DNA from: Alistipes montrealensis
GTDB lineage: Bacteria > Bacteroidota > Bacteroidia > Bacteroidales > Rikenellaceae
Direction: 5' to 3'
Assembly: GCF_018362775.1 (NCBI RefSeq)
Contig: NZ_JAGYXY010000001.1
Span: 759,126 to 823,125 of the forward strand
Length of the DNA: 64,000 nucleotides
The translations under genes and the position numbers were made by a program. Every line of letters begins with the position of its first letter. The stretch's first letter is position 1. The notes below the pieces were generated by a model, which worked only from the letters and a program-made list of their open reading frames with translations, ran no database searches and was not told the origin of the DNA. Positions 32,641 through 42,371 of the stretch are shown piece after piece.

Positions 32641-34644
32641 ATGGAACCGAACAAAATCCAGACTTCGCTGCCCGAAAACGCCTACCGCGAACTCAAGCCG
32701 GGCGAAGAGTACGTTCCCGTGATGCCCGCCTCGTCGAATCCGAAGGAGGTGACGCCTTATTCCGTCATCATGGGCATCGTCATGGCCATCGTCTTCTCGG
32801 CCGCCGCCGCATTCCTCGGCCTCAAGGTCGGCCAGGTCTTCGAGGCCGCCATCCCGATCGCCATCATCGCCGTGGGCATGGGATCGGTACTGGGCAAGAA
32901 AAACATGCTGGGGCAGAACGTCATCATCCAGTCGATCGGCGCCTCGTCGGGCGTGATCGTCGCCGGAGCGATTTTCACCCTCCCGGCGCTCTACATCCTG
33001 GGGCTCGACGCCGCCTTCTGGCAGGTGTTCCTCTCGTCGTTGTTCGGCGGCCTGCTGGGCATCGTGCTGTTGATCCCCTTCCGCAAATACTTCGTCAAGG
33101 AGATGCACGGCAAATACCCCTTCCCCGAAGCCACGGCGACCACCGAAGTCCTCGTCTCGGGCGAGAAGGGCGGTAACCAGGCCAAACTGCTGGCCGTCGC
33201 GGGACTCGTGGGCGGATTGTACGACTTCGTGGTCGGCACGTTCGGACTGTGGACCGAGTCGGTCTCGACACGCATCTGCGAATGGGGCAACGTCGCCGCC
33301 GACAAGTTCAAAGTAGTCTTCGGACTCAACACCTCGGCCGCCGTGCTGGGCCTGGGATACATCATCGGCCTGAAATACGCCATGATCATCACCGCAGGCT
33401 CGTGTCTCGTGTGGTTCATACTCGTGCCGATGGTCGGCTCGCTGGCCGACGCCGTCGACCCCGCCGCAATGGTCTCGCTGCTGGGCGTCACGCGTGCCGA
33501 CATCCTCGCCAACCCGCAGTCGATCTTCACGGCAGAAAATCTCTTCGCCTTCATCGGCAAACCCATCGGCATCGGCGGCATCGCCATGGCCGGTATCATC
33601 GGCATCATCCGCCAGTCGAAAATCATCCGCCAGGCCGTAGGCCTCGCAGTCTCGGAGTTCGGCGGCGGCAAAAGCGTGGTCGCGGCTCCCGAGCGTACAC
33701 AGCGCGACATTTCGATGAAACGCATCCTCACCATTCTGATCGCCACACTCATCTCGATCTTCGTCTTTTTCCACGTCGGGCTTCTCGACGGCTGGGCACA
33801 ATCCGTCACGGCCATCCTGATCGTCTTCGTCATCGCATTCCTCTTTACGACCGTTGCGGCCAACGCCATCGCCATCGTGGGTACAAACCCCGTTTCGGGC
33901 ATGACGCTGATGACGCTGATTCTCTCGTCGCTGGTGCTGGTGAGCGTCGGCCTGAGCGGCACGACGGGCATGACCGCAGCGCTCGTGATCGGCGGCGTGG
34001 TCTGCACGGCCCTTTCGATGGCGGGCGGCTTCATCACCGACCTCAAGATCGGCTACTGGCTCGGCACGACGCCCAAGAAGCAGGAAGCGTGGAAATTCCT
34101 CGGCACGTTCGTTGCTGCAGCAACCGTGGCCGGCGTAATGATCATCCTCAACAAATCCTACGGCTTCGTAGGCGAAGGGGCGTTGGTCGCCCCGCAGGCC
34201 AACGCCATGGCGGCTGTGATCCAGCCCCTGATGACCGGCGGCCAGACCCCGTGGATGCTCTACTTCTGCGGTGCGGCGCTGGCGCTGGTACTGACCTCGA
34301 TCGGCGTTCCGGCCCTGGCCTTCGCGCTGGGCATGTTCATCCCGATGGAGCTGAATGCCCCGCTGGTCGTGGGCGGACTGGTGGCCTGGTTCGTCTCGAA
34401 CCGTTCGAAGGACGAAGGGCTGAACAAGGCCCGCTTCGACCGCGGCACGCTGATCGCCTCGGGCTTCATCGCCGGCGGCGCGCTGATGGGTGTGGTAAGC
34501 GCCATCCTGAAATTTGTCGGCGTCGACTGGTTCCTCTCCGGCTGGGCTTCGTCGAACGCTGCCGAGTGGACCGGCCTTGCGATGTACCTCGTACTGATCG
34601 GCTACTTCGCATGGCACACCCTGCGGGCAAAAAAGGAAGAGTAA
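32641..34644 (+). CDS. OPT-family oligopeptide transporter
   Basis: A 667-residue inner-membrane protein from the ATG at 32641; an upstream frame start at 32554 lies inside the mazG-like gene. It has about 14-16 hydrophobic segments, with the OPT hallmarks VIMGIVMAIVFSAAAAFLGL near the start, a GKYPFPEATATTEVLV loop near residue 165 and a KIGYWLGTTPKKQEAWKFLG loop near residue 465. OPT proteins import oligopeptides or metal chelates with protons. pepT follows after 19 bases, which favours peptides as substrate: uptake followed by tripeptide cleavage. Confidence 0.93.
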   Translation: MEPNKIQTSLPENAYRELKPGEEYVPVMPASSNPKEVTPYSVIMGIVMAIVFSAAAAFLGLKVGQVFEAAIPIAIIAVGMGSVLGKKNMLGQNVIIQSIGASSGVIVAGAIFTLPALYILGLDAAFWQVFLSSLFGGLLGIVLLIPFRKYFVKEMHGKYPFPEATATTEVLVSGEKGGNQAKLLAVAGLVGGLYDFVVGTFGLWTESVSTRICEWGNVAADKFKVVFGLNTSAAVLGLGYIIGLKYAMIITAGSCLVWFILVPMVGSLADAVDPAAMVSLLGVTRADILANPQSIFTAENLFAFIGKPIGIGGIAMAGIIGIIRQSKIIRQAVGLAVSEFGGGKSVVAAPERTQRDISMKRILTILIATLISIFVFFHVGLLDGWAQSVTAILIVFVIAFLFTTVAANAIAIVGTNPVSGMTLMTLILSSLVLVSVGLSGTTGMTAALVIGGVVCTALSMAGGFITDLKIGYWLGTTPKKQEAWKFLGTFVAAATVAGVMIILNKSYGFVGEGALVAPQANAMAAVIQPLMTGGQTPWMLYFCGAALALVLTSIGVPALAFALGMFIPMELNAPLVVGGLVAWFVSNRSKDEGLNKARFDRGTLIASGFIAGGALMGVVSAILKFVGVDWFLSGWASSNAAEWTGLAMYLVLIGYFAWHTLRAKKEE

Positions 34645-34663
34645 CATTTAATCTGCAACGACA

Positions 34664-35881
34664 ATGGACTTGAAAGAACGTTTTCTGAAATACGTATCGT
34701 TCGACACGCAGTCGGACGAAAACAGCACGACATTCCCCTCGACCGAAAAACAGAAGGTCCTGCTCGCGGCCCTGCGCGACGAAATGGAGACCCTCGGCAT
34801 GACCGAGGTCACGATGGATCAATACGGCTATGTGATGGGCACGATCCCCGCCTCGAAAGGGTGTGAGAACGCCCCCGTCATCGGCTTCATCGCCCACGTG
34901 GACACCTCGCCCGACATGAGCGGCAAGGAGATCAAACCCCGTGTGATCGAAGAGTACGACGGCAGCGACATCCCGCTCAACGGACAACTCACGATGAAGG
35001 TTTCGGACTTCCCCGAACTGACCTTCTTCAAGGGCCACACGCTGATCCATACCGACGGCACGACGCTGCTCGGCGCCGACGACAAGGCGGGCGTCGCAGA
35101 GATCATGACTGCCGCGGAATACCTGCTCTCGCACCCCGAGATCAAACACGGCAAAATCCGCATCGGCTTCACCCCCGACGAGGAGGTGGGCCGCGGCGTC
35201 GATTTCTTCGACGTGAAGGCCTTCGGCGCCGACTTCGCCTACACGGTCGACGGCGGCATGGAGGGCGAACTGGAGTATGAAAACTTCAACGCCGCGAGCG
35301 CGAAGATCGAGATCCAGGGCCGCAACGTCCACCCGGGTTACGCCAAGGCGAAGATGATCAACGCCATCGACGTGGCATGCGAGTTGCAAAGTTTGCTGCC
35401 CGCCTCGGAACGCCCGCAGTTCACCGAAGGATACGAAGGATTCTACCACTGCGTCGGGCTCAACGGCACGGTCGAAAATGCCTCGGTAAGCTACATCATC
35501 CGCGACCACGACGCCGACAAGTTCGAGCAGAAGAAGGTCTTCATGTGGGCGTGCGTCGACCTGCTGAAAAAGAAATACGGCGACGACGTGCTGAAACTCA
35601 CGCTCAAGGACCAGTATTTCAACATGCGCAAGATGGTCGAGCCGCACCCGCAGGTGATCGACAAAGCCCTGAAAGCGATGGAGACGGCCGGCGTGAAACC
35701 GCTCGTAAGGCCCATCCGCGGCGGAACCGACGGCGCACGTCTCTCGTTCATGGGACTGCCCTGCCCCAATCTTTTCACCGGCGGCATGAACTTCCACGGC
35801 AAATTCGAATACTGCTCGCTCACGACGATGCACAAGGCCCAGCAGGTGATCCTGAACCTGGCGCAGCTGTGGTGCGAATAA
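34664..35881 (+). CDS. pepT: Peptidase T (tripeptide aminopeptidase)
   Basis: A 405-residue M20-family zinc peptidase. The metal ligands and catalytic acids are visible: FIAHVDTSPD near residue 75, LLGADDKAGVAEI near 137, FTPDEEVGRGVD near 171, and RGGTDGARLSFMGLP near 350. It removes the N-terminal residue of tripeptides in the cytoplasm. Start and length match the family. It sits between the OPT transporter and nadE with gaps of 19 and 11 bases, so they are one unit. Confidence 0.97.
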   Translation: MDLKERFLKYVSFDTQSDENSTTFPSTEKQKVLLAALRDEMETLGMTEVTMDQYGYVMGTIPASKGCENAPVIGFIAHVDTSPDMSGKEIKPRVIEEYDGSDIPLNGQLTMKVSDFPELTFFKGHTLIHTDGTTLLGADDKAGVAEIMTAAEYLLSHPEIKHGKIRIGFTPDEEVGRGVDFFDVKAFGADFAYTVDGGMEGELEYENFNAASAKIEIQGRNVHPGYAKAKMINAIDVACELQSLLPASERPQFTEGYEGFYHCVGLNGTVENASVSYIIRDHDADKFEQKKVFMWACVDLLKKKYGDDVLKLTLKDQYFNMRKMVEPHPQVIDKALKAMETAGVKPLVRPIRGGTDGARLSFMGLPCPNLFTGGMNFHGKFEYCSLTTMHKAQQVILNLAQLWCE

Positions 35882-35892
35882 AAAGATAACCT

Positions 35893-37818
35893 ATGGACAA
35901 TTTCGGTTTTCTGAAGGTAGCGGCGGCTATTCCGCACGTACGGGTCGCCGACTGCGACTACAACACCGAGCGGATGGTCGCGATGGCCGAGGAGGCCGCC
36001 CGGCGGGGCGTCGAGATCGTAGCATTCCCCGAACTGAGCGTCACGGCCTACACCTGCGGCGACCTCCTGTTACAGCCGACGCTGCTCGACGCAGCCGACA
36101 CGGCGCTGGAACGCCTCGTGCGCGCCACGCGTAAACTGCCCCTCACGCTGATCGCAGGCGTCCCCTTGCGCCACGGCTCGACACTCTACAACTGCGCCGT
36201 GGTCTTTACGCAGGGGCGTGTGCTGGGGGTAGTCCCCAAGACCCATATCCCCGACTACGGGGAATTCTACGAAAACCGCTGGTTCGCATCGGGCGCCGGA
36301 ATTTCCGAAGAACACATCGTCGTCGCAGGCCACGAGGCCGACTTCGGCGCCGACCTCACGTTCGAAATCAACGGCACGGAATTCGGCATCGAAATCTGCG
36401 AGGACCTCTGGACTGCCATGCCTCCGTCGTCGCAACTAGCGCTCAACGGCGCAAAAGTAATCTTCAACCTCTCGGCCTCGCCCGAAGCGGTCGGCAAGCA
36501 CGCCTACCTGCGGCAACTCGTGGCCCAGCAGTCGGCCCGCGCAATCGCGGCCTACGTCTACTGCTCGGCTGGCTTCGGCGAATCCTCCACCGACCTCGTG
36601 TTCGCCGGCAACGGCATCATCGCCGAAAACGGCGCAGTGCTGCGCGAGTCCGCACGCTTCTCGCCCGACGAACAACTCGTCGTCGCCGACGTGGACATCG
36701 AGCGGCTGGAATTCGAACGCCGCCGCAACACCTCGTTCCGCGCGAACGAAGGAGCTACGGAGAACACCGTCATCGAAATGGAGATTCCCGAAGGACTCCG
36801 CGGCGTGGTGCTCGACCGCGACATCGACCCGATGCCCTTCGTTCCCAAGGACGAGACGGACCGGAGCGAACGCTGCGAGGAAATCTTCCAGATCCAGTCG
36901 CACGGACTGGCCCAGCGGCTGACCCACACCCGTGCCGAAAAAGCCGTCGTCGGCATTTCGGGCGGACTCGATTCGACCCTCGCACTGCTCGTCACGGTCC
37001 GGACTTTCGACAAACTGCGGCTCGACCGCTCGGGCATCATCGGAATCACAATGCCCGGATTCGGAACCACCGACCGCACCTATAACAATGCGCTCTGCCT
37101 GATGCGCGGGCTGGGCGTCACCATCCGCGAAATCCCCATCCGCGACGCCTGCCTCCAGCACTTCAGGGATATCGGCCTCGACCCTGCGGACCGCTCGGCA
37201 GCCTACGAAAACGCCCAGGCGCGCGAACGCACGCAAATCCTGATGGACGTAGCCAACATGGAATGCGGACTCGTGGTCGGCACGGGCGACCTCTCGGAAC
37301 TGGCGCTGGGCTGGGCCACCTACAACGGCGACCAGATGTCGATGTACGGCGTCAACGCCTCGGTTCCCAAGACCCTGGTGCGCCATCTGGTGAAATGGGC
37401 CGCCCACACGGAGAAAGACGCCGCCACGCGCGCCGCGCTGCTCGACATCATCGACACCCCCGTCAGCCCCGAGTTGCTCCCGGCCGACGCCGAAGGGAAA
37501 ATCGCGCAGAAAACCGAGGACCTCGTGGGTCCCTACGAACTTCACGATTTCTTCCTCTACAATTTCCTGCGCGCGGGATACGGCCCGGCGAAAATCCTGC
37601 TGCTGGCCGAACAGGCCTTCGACGGGAGCTACGACCGCGCTACGATCCTCCGGTGGCTCACCGTCTTCTTCCGCCGCTTCTTCACCCAGCAATTCAAACG
37701 TTCGGCCATGCCCGACGGCCCGAAGGTGGGTTCGGTAGCCCTTTCGCCCCGCGGCGACTGGCGCATGCCCTCCGACGCCTCGGCGGCGGCGTGGCTGCGC
37801 GAACTCGACGAACTATAA
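35893..37818 (+). CDS. nadE: Glutamine-dependent NAD(+) synthetase
   Basis: A 641-residue two-domain enzyme. The N-terminal nitrilase-type glutaminase has its Glu in [14 protein letters not shown] (near 44), its Lys in [12 protein letters not shown] (near 116) and its Cys in GIEICEDLW (near 168). The C-terminal synthetase has the PP-loop [16 protein letters not shown] (near 353) and a [20 protein letters not shown] motif. It makes NAD+ from nicotinic acid adenine dinucleotide with ammonia channelled from glutamine. All catalytic residues are present. The DUF4923 gene follows after 15 bases. Confidence 0.97.
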   Translation: MDNFGFLKVAAAIPHVRVADCDYNTERMVAMAEEAARRGVEIVAFPELSVTAYTCGDLLLQPTLLDAADTALERLVRATRKLPLTLIAGVPLRHGSTLYNCAVVFTQGRVLGVVPKTHIPDYGEFYENRWFASGAGISEEHIVVAGHEADFGADLTFEINGTEFGIEICEDLWTAMPPSSQLALNGAKVIFNLSASPEAVGKHAYLRQLVAQQSARAIAAYVYCSAGFGESSTDLVFAGNGIIAENGAVLRESARFSPDEQLVVADVDIERLEFERRRNTSFRANEGATENTVIEMEIPEGLRGVVLDRDIDPMPFVPKDETDRSERCEEIFQIQSHGLAQRLTHTRAEKAVVGISGGLDSTLALLVTVRTFDKLRLDRSGIIGITMPGFGTTDRTYNNALCLMRGLGVTIREIPIRDACLQHFRDIGLDPADRSAAYENAQARERTQILMDVANMECGLVVGTGDLSELALGWATYNGDQMSMYGVNASVPKTLVRHLVKWAAHTEKDAATRAALLDIIDTPVSPELLPADAEGKIAQKTEDLVGPYELHDFFLYNFLRAGYGPAKILLLAEQAFDGSYDRATILRWLTVFFRRFFTQQFKRSAMPDGPKVGSVALSPRGDWRMPSDASAAAWLRELDEL

Positions 37819-37833
37819 CGGAACGCCCTATAG

Positions 37834-38436
37834 ATGATGAAAAAACTGCTATTACCCCTGCTCTCCCTGCTCCTGCTCGGCGGACCGACCGCAGCTCAGG
37901 ATTGGAAAGACGCCCTGAAAAAAGCCGCCACAGCGGCCGCTGACAAAGCCACCGACGGCAAACTGACGCAATATGCCCTTGCCGGAACATGGAACTATAC
38001 GGGTCCGGGCGTCAAGTTCGAAGGAGGCGACATCGCCTCGGAAGTCGGCGGTGCGGCCCTCGAAACCGCCGTCGTCAAACAACTCGAAAAAGCCTACGCG
38101 AAGGCGGGAATCCGGCCCGGCGCCGGTACGTTCACCTTCTCGAAGGACGACGACACCTTTACCGCAACGCTCGGGACCCACACACTCTCGGGGACCTACG
38201 AATACGACGCTCCGACGCACGTCGTAACGCTCCACTTCGCCAAGGGAAAATTCAACTTGGGATCGGTTCCCGGCCACGCCTACATCAGCGGCACGGAGCT
38301 GGTACTGGTCTTCCCGGTCACCAAACTCGTCGAAGTCGTAACGGCACTCGGCAGCAAGGTTTCTTACTTTTCAACGGCTACCGCATTGCTGTCGAAATAC
38401 AAGAACGTCTACGTCGGTTTTGCCTTTTCAAAATAA
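37834..38436 (+). CDS. DUF4923 family secreted protein
   Basis: A 200-residue protein with a type I signal peptide (MMKKLLLPLLSLLLLGGPTAAQ). The mature part starts with an Ala/Lys-rich helix (WKDALKKAATAAADKATDGK), then lipocalin-like beta strands (YALAGTWNYTGPGVKFEG, GTFTFSKDDDTFTATLGTHT, LSGTYEYDAPTHVVTLHFAKG). This matches the DUF4923 family, which is common in Bacteroidetes and has no known function. It is the last gene of the nadE unit and is followed by a terminator. A start three bases later (second Met) is equally possible. Confidence 0.8.
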   Translation: MMKKLLLPLLSLLLLGGPTAAQDWKDALKKAATAAADKATDGKLTQYALAGTWNYTGPGVKFEGGDIASEVGGAALETAVVKQLEKAYAKAGIRPGAGTFTFSKDDDTFTATLGTHTLSGTYEYDAPTHVVTLHFAKGKFNLGSVPGHAYISGTELVLVFPVTKLVEVVTALGSKVSYFSTATALLSKYKNVYVGFAFSK

Positions 38437-38484
38437 CACGGACTTTCCGGCGAAAAAAACAGAAAAAAAAATAAAAAAAATTTC

Positions 38485-38516
38485 AATGACGGATTTACTG
38501 CAAATCCGTCATTTTT
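38485..38516 (+). terminator. Rho-independent terminator of the nadE unit
   Basis: A 12-bp stem AATGACGGATTT / AAATCCGTCATT with a five-base loop is followed by TTT. It lies in the 250-base gap before gdhA, which otherwise holds only A-rich sequence and the gdhA promoter. Confidence 0.85.
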
Positions 38517-38614
38517 CATTACGGATTTTTATCCCTATAACCCAACTCTTTCGCAGACAGTAAGCAAATGGAGAATCTTCGTAAATAAAATATTTTACGA
38601 ATTTCTTAAAGAAG

Positions 38615-38645
38615 TTGCAAAACTCCGATAAATGTTCTATTTTTA
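38615..38645 (+). promoter_or_regulatory. Probable gdhA promoter
   Basis: TTG at 38615-38617, 20 bases, then TATTTTTA at 38638-38645, close to TTTG-N19/20-TAnnTTTG but with A for the last G. It lies 41 bases before the ATG. Confidence 0.5.
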
Positions 38646-38686
38646 GGGGCGAGAAATAACACAAACCCCTCAAAATCGAATCGCTT

Positions 38687-40042
38687 ATGAACGAACAAGC
38701 CCAACAGTACGTCGAAGATTTCATGGCCCGGTTGATTACACGTAATCCCGGAGAGCCGGAATTTCACCAGGCCGTCCGCGAGGTGGCCGAATCGCTGGCG
38801 CCCCACATCGTAACCAGCCCCATCCTGCAGAAAATGAAGGTGCTGGAACGCATTGCCGAACCCGAGCGCGTGATCATATTCCGCGTACCCTGGCTCAACG
38901 ACAAAGGCGAAATCGAAATCAACCGCGGTTACCGCATCCAGATGAACAGCGCCATCGGTCCCTACAAGGGAGGTATCCGTTTCCACCCCTCGGTGAACCT
39001 CTCAATCCTCAAATTCCTGGCTTTCGAGCAGACCTTCAAGAACAGCCTCACGACGCTCCCGATGGGCGGCGGCAAAGGCGGTTCTGATTTCAACCCGAAG
39101 GGGAAGTCAGACAACGAAGTGATGAAATTCTGCCAGTCGTTCATGACCGAACTGCAACGCCACATCGGCCAGGACACCGACGTTCCGGCAGGCGACATCG
39201 GCGTCGGCGGCCGTGAAATCGGCTTCATGTTCGGCCAGTACAAGCGCCTGCGCGACGAATTCACCGGCACGCTCACCGGCAAGGGCCGCGACTGGGGCGG
39301 CAGCCCGCTGCGCCCCGAAGCCACGGGCTACGGAACCTGCTATTTCGCCCAGGAAATGCTCGCCACGCGCAACGACTCGTTCAAGGGCAAGACGGTCTGC
39401 ATCTCCGGCTCGGGCAACGTCGCCCAGTATGCCTGCCAGAAGGCTACGGAACTGGGCGCCAAGGTCGTGACGCTCTCCGACTCGTCGGGTTACATCCACG
39501 ATCCCGAAGGCATCAGCCCCGAGAAACTGGAATACGTCATGGAACTGAAAAATATCTTCCGCGGCCGTATCAAGGAGTACGCCGACAAGTATCCGTCGGC
39601 AACCTACTACCCCGGCGAACGTCCGTGGAGCGTAAAGTGCGACATCGCCATGCCGTGCGCCACGCAGAACGAACTGAACGGCGACGAAGCGCAGGCATTG
39701 GTTTCCAACGGCTGCATGTGCGTAGCCGAAGGCGCCAACATGCCCTCGACGCCCGACGCCATCCGCATCTTCCAGCAGAACAAACTGCTCTATGCCCCGG
39801 GCAAGGCAGCTAATGCCGGCGGTGTGGCCACCTCGGGACTCGAAATGACCCAGAACTCGATGCGCCTCACCTGGTCGCCCGAGGAGGTCGACGCCAAGTT
39901 GAAATCCATCATGCAGAATATCCACTCAGTCTGTGTCCAGTACGGAACCCAGGCCGACGGTTACATCAACTACGTCGTGGGCGCCAACATCGGCGGTTTC
40001 ATGAAGGTTGCCAACGCCATGCTCGCCCAGGGCTGCGTTTAG
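38687..40042 (+). CDS. gdhA: NADP-type glutamate dehydrogenase
   Basis: A 451-residue hexameric-type enzyme. NSAIGPYKGGIRFHPSVN (near 87), the catalytic-lysine segment LPMGGGKGGSDF (near 124) and DVPAGDIGVGGREIGFMFG (near 165) are intact. The dinucleotide fold has VCISGSGNVAQYA (near 237). It interconverts 2-oxoglutarate plus ammonia and glutamate, the main ammonia-assimilation step in many Bacteroidales. The length and motifs match the NADP(H)-dependent E. coli-like class; coenzyme choice is inferred from that. It is monocistronic, with its own promoter and terminator. Confidence 0.95.
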   Translation: MNEQAQQYVEDFMARLITRNPGEPEFHQAVREVAESLAPHIVTSPILQKMKVLERIAEPERVIIFRVPWLNDKGEIEINRGYRIQMNSAIGPYKGGIRFHPSVNLSILKFLAFEQTFKNSLTTLPMGGGKGGSDFNPKGKSDNEVMKFCQSFMTELQRHIGQDTDVPAGDIGVGGREIGFMFGQYKRLRDEFTGTLTGKGRDWGGSPLRPEATGYGTCYFAQEMLATRNDSFKGKTVCISGSGNVAQYACQKATELGAKVVTLSDSSGYIHDPEGISPEKLEYVMELKNIFRGRIKEYADKYPSATYYPGERPWSVKCDIAMPCATQNELNGDEAQALVSNGCMCVAEGANMPSTPDAIRIFQQNKLLYAPGKAANAGGVATSGLEMTQNSMRLTWSPEEVDAKLKSIMQNIHSVCVQYGTQADGYINYVVGANIGGFMKVANAMLAQGCV

Positions 40043-40060
40043 ATCACGGCAACAACACAA

Positions 40061-40093
40061 AAAAACCGGTCGGGATACCCCGACCGGTTTTTT
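40061..40093. terminator. Bidirectional terminator between gdhA and the membrane-protein gene
   Basis: AAAAACCGGTCGGG and CCCGACCGGTTTTT make a 14-bp stem around a four-base loop, with A and T tracts on both sides. The flanking genes are convergent. Confidence 0.92.
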
Positions 40094-40109
40094 GTTTATA
40101 TACGGAACC

Positions 40110-40727
40110 TTACAGAAAAAGTACCGCAAGGAGGGCTACGGCAAAACCGCCGCAGAACCCGGCCAGCACCTGCCGGCCGTTATGGCATCCGAGGTAGAGG
40201 CGCGCCGATGCGAGCGCCCCCGCGCAGAGGATCGTGACCATGAGGGGAACAAGCATGTTGCCCACGCCGACGACGTTCATCACCACGAGCAGCGCCACGA
40301 CGGCCCCCATACCCGTAAGGTGGAGGCTGATTTTCCAGTAGAACGACACCACGAGGCACAGCACTTCGCAGCAGGCTGCGGCAATCATAAATTTACGCAG
40401 GAAAATCGCCGAAGGGATTTTTGCAATGGTAATGGCGCACAGCACATAGCAGACAGCCCCGACGAGCAGCGGCAGGAACCGCTCCCTCCGGTCGTCGACC
40501 CGGTAATCGGAGATGCGGCCCAGCGAGCGCAGCACGCCGAGCGACAGGATCGGAATAACAATCGCATAGAGCGCCACCACCCACAGCAGGTAGAACTTCA
40601 CATTGGGAGGATAGTGCGCGAAAGTGGTCATCGTCAGCAGCACCGCCATCAGGTAGACAGGCAGCAGAAACGGGTGCAGGACCCAGGATATGCCGGTCGA
40701 AAGTTTCGTGTAATTCATGCGTTCCAT
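40110..40727 (-). CDS. Integral membrane protein, PAP2-like
   Basis: A 205-residue protein, nearly all hydrophobic, with about six membrane segments. It has features of the phosphatidic-acid-phosphatase (PAP2) fold: a basic loop ISDYRVDDRRERFLP near residue 75, and SLHLTGMG and ARLYLGCHNGRQVLAG, which align with the SGH and SR-x5-H-x3-D motifs. The key residues are not canonical (Thr-Gly in place of Gly-His, Gly where the final Asp is expected), so activity is uncertain. It lies 152 bases after rpoN on the same strand. A second Met at 40718 could be the start. Confidence 0.65.
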   Translation of the reverse strand: MERMNYTKLSTGISWVLHPFLLPVYLMAVLLTMTTFAHYPPNVKFYLLWVVALYAIVIPILSLGVLRSLGRISDYRVDDRRERFLPLLVGAVCYVLCAITIAKIPSAIFLRKFMIAAACCEVLCLVVSFYWKISLHLTGMGAVVALLVVMNVVGVGNMLVPLMVTILCAGALASARLYLGCHNGRQVLAGFCGGFAVALLAVLFL

Positions 40728-40879
40728 TTATTTACATAATCCGGCGCGATCTTCACGGCGAAATTCCGGGTGCGTCGCGACAAAGCCCCGCCTGAGGCGT
40801 TTTTTGGGAGTAGGTCCGATTTGCAAACGACGCCAAAGGCGGCGGCAACAACGGCGGACAGCGATCCGACCGCCCACTT

Positions 40880-42304
40880 TTATATCTGCTTCCGCAAGCG
40901 TGCTACGGGTATTCCAAGCATCTCGCGGTATTTGGCTACGGTACGCCGCGCGATGCGGTAACCCTTCGAATTGAGGATATCCATCAGCGTCTCGTCGGTC
41001 AGCGGGCGGCGTTTGTCCTCCTCGTCGATGCACTGCTGGAGGATGTTCTTGATCTCGTAGCTCGATACCTCCTCGCCCGAATCGGTCTGCATGGCCTCCG
41101 AGAAGAGCGATTTGAGGAGGATGATCCCGAACTGCGTCTGCACATACTTGCTGTTCACCACACGCGAAATGGTCGACACGTCGAGCCCCGTGCGATCGGC
41201 GATGTCCTTGAGGATCATCGGGCGCAGTTTCGACTTGTCGCCGTCCTTGAAATACTCCTGCTGGTAGTCCAAGATGGTCTGCATCGTGCGCATCAGCGTA
41301 TCGTGCCGCTGCTTGATGGCCGAAATAAACCACTTCGCGGAGTCGATCTTGTTCTTCACGAACTGGATAGCCTCCTTGTCCTTCTCCTTGACCAGTCCGT
41401 CGGCCCCCACCATCTCGCGGATCATCTCCATATAGCGGCGGTTGACGCGCACCTCGGGAACGTTGTAGGAATTCAGCGAGAGGCTGAACCGCCCGTCCTG
41501 ATAGTCGAGGATAAAATCGGGAATGATATAAGGCGTGGTATCCATGCCGCCCCCGGTGTAGAGGTTCCCGGGCTTGGGCGACAGGTGCTTGATCTCGGCG
41601 ATCGCATCGCGGAAATCGTCCTCGGAAATTTGCAGCCGCGCCATCAACTTCTCGTAGTGCTTCTTGACGAATTCGTCGAAGTAGTTGGTGAGAATCTTTT
41701 TGGCCAGCCGCCGCGAACGGGTGTTGATCGGCATCTGGGCCATTTGCAACAGCAGGCATTCGCGCAGATCACGGGCCCCGATGCCCGCCGGTTCGAGTTC
41801 GTGGATGATTCCGAGCAGGTGCTCCAACTCTTCGGCCGTCGTTTCGAGGCCCATCGTGAAGGCGATGTCGTCGGCCACGGACTCCAGGTCGCGGCGCAGG
41901 TAACCGTCCTCGTCGATGCTGCCGATCAGGTAGACCGCCAGCCGCATGTCGCGCTCCGGAAGGTTGCGGTAGCCCAGTTGTTCGACGAGATATTCCTGCA
42001 TCGAACGCCCTTCGGTCAGGTAGACCGGGCGCTGCTTGTCGTCCTTCGAAAAATTGTTGATGCGACTCTTGTACGACGGCGTGTCGTCTTCACGGAGGTA
42101 TTCGTCGACGGAAATCTGCTGGGGCTGCTGCTCCTCGTCTTCCGTCGAACGCTCCTCTTCTTCCAGCACGATATTGTCTTCGATTTCCTGTTTGATACGC
42201 TGTTCGAGCTGCACGGTGGGCAGTTCCAACAGCTTGATCATCTGGATTTGCTGCGGAGAGAGCTTCTGCTGAAGCGAAAGTACCTGTTTCTGATTAATAG
42301 CCAT
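40880..42304 (-). CDS. rpoN: RNA polymerase sigma-54 factor
   Basis: A 474-residue protein. The Gln/Leu-rich N-terminal activator-binding region is clear (LSLQQKLSPQQIQMIKLLEL), followed by an acidic linker rich in Glu and Gln (residues 45-65). The core-binding region follows. The DNA-binding part contains DVSTISRVVNSKYVQT and ends with the RpoN box ARRTVAKYREMLGIP near residue 455. It directs transcription from -24/-12 promoters with the help of AAA+ activators, none of which are in the window. It is 67 bases downstream of asnS on the same strand. Confidence 0.97.
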   Translation of the reverse strand: MAINQKQVLSLQQKLSPQQIQMIKLLELPTVQLEQRIKQEIEDNIVLEEEERSTEDEEQQPQQISVDEYLREDDTPSYKSRINNFSKDDKQRPVYLTEGRSMQEYLVEQLGYRNLPERDMRLAVYLIGSIDEDGYLRRDLESVADDIAFTMGLETTAEELEHLLGIIHELEPAGIGARDLRECLLLQMAQMPINTRSRRLAKKILTNYFDEFVKKHYEKLMARLQISEDDFRDAIAEIKHLSPKPGNLYTGGGMDTTPYIIPDFILDYQDGRFSLSLNSYNVPEVRVNRRYMEMIREMVGADGLVKEKDKEAIQFVKNKIDSAKWFISAIKQRHDTLMRTMQTILDYQQEYFKDGDKSKLRPMILKDIADRTGLDVSTISRVVNSKYVQTQFGIILLKSLFSEAMQTDSGEEVSSYEIKNILQQCIDEEDKRRPLTDETLMDILNSKGYRIARRTVAKYREMLGIPVARLRKQI

Positions 42305-42371
42305 ATTGGGTCCAAATTAAGAATTACAGCATTCTAATTTGGTCTCTTCATCATTCGGGTTTGGTTTCTTC

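Noticed and set aside
40785-40805. CGCC-TGA-GGCG followed by T6 as a plus-strand terminator
   Set aside because: The stem is only 4-5 bp and no plus-strand gene ends there. It lies between two minus-strand genes.
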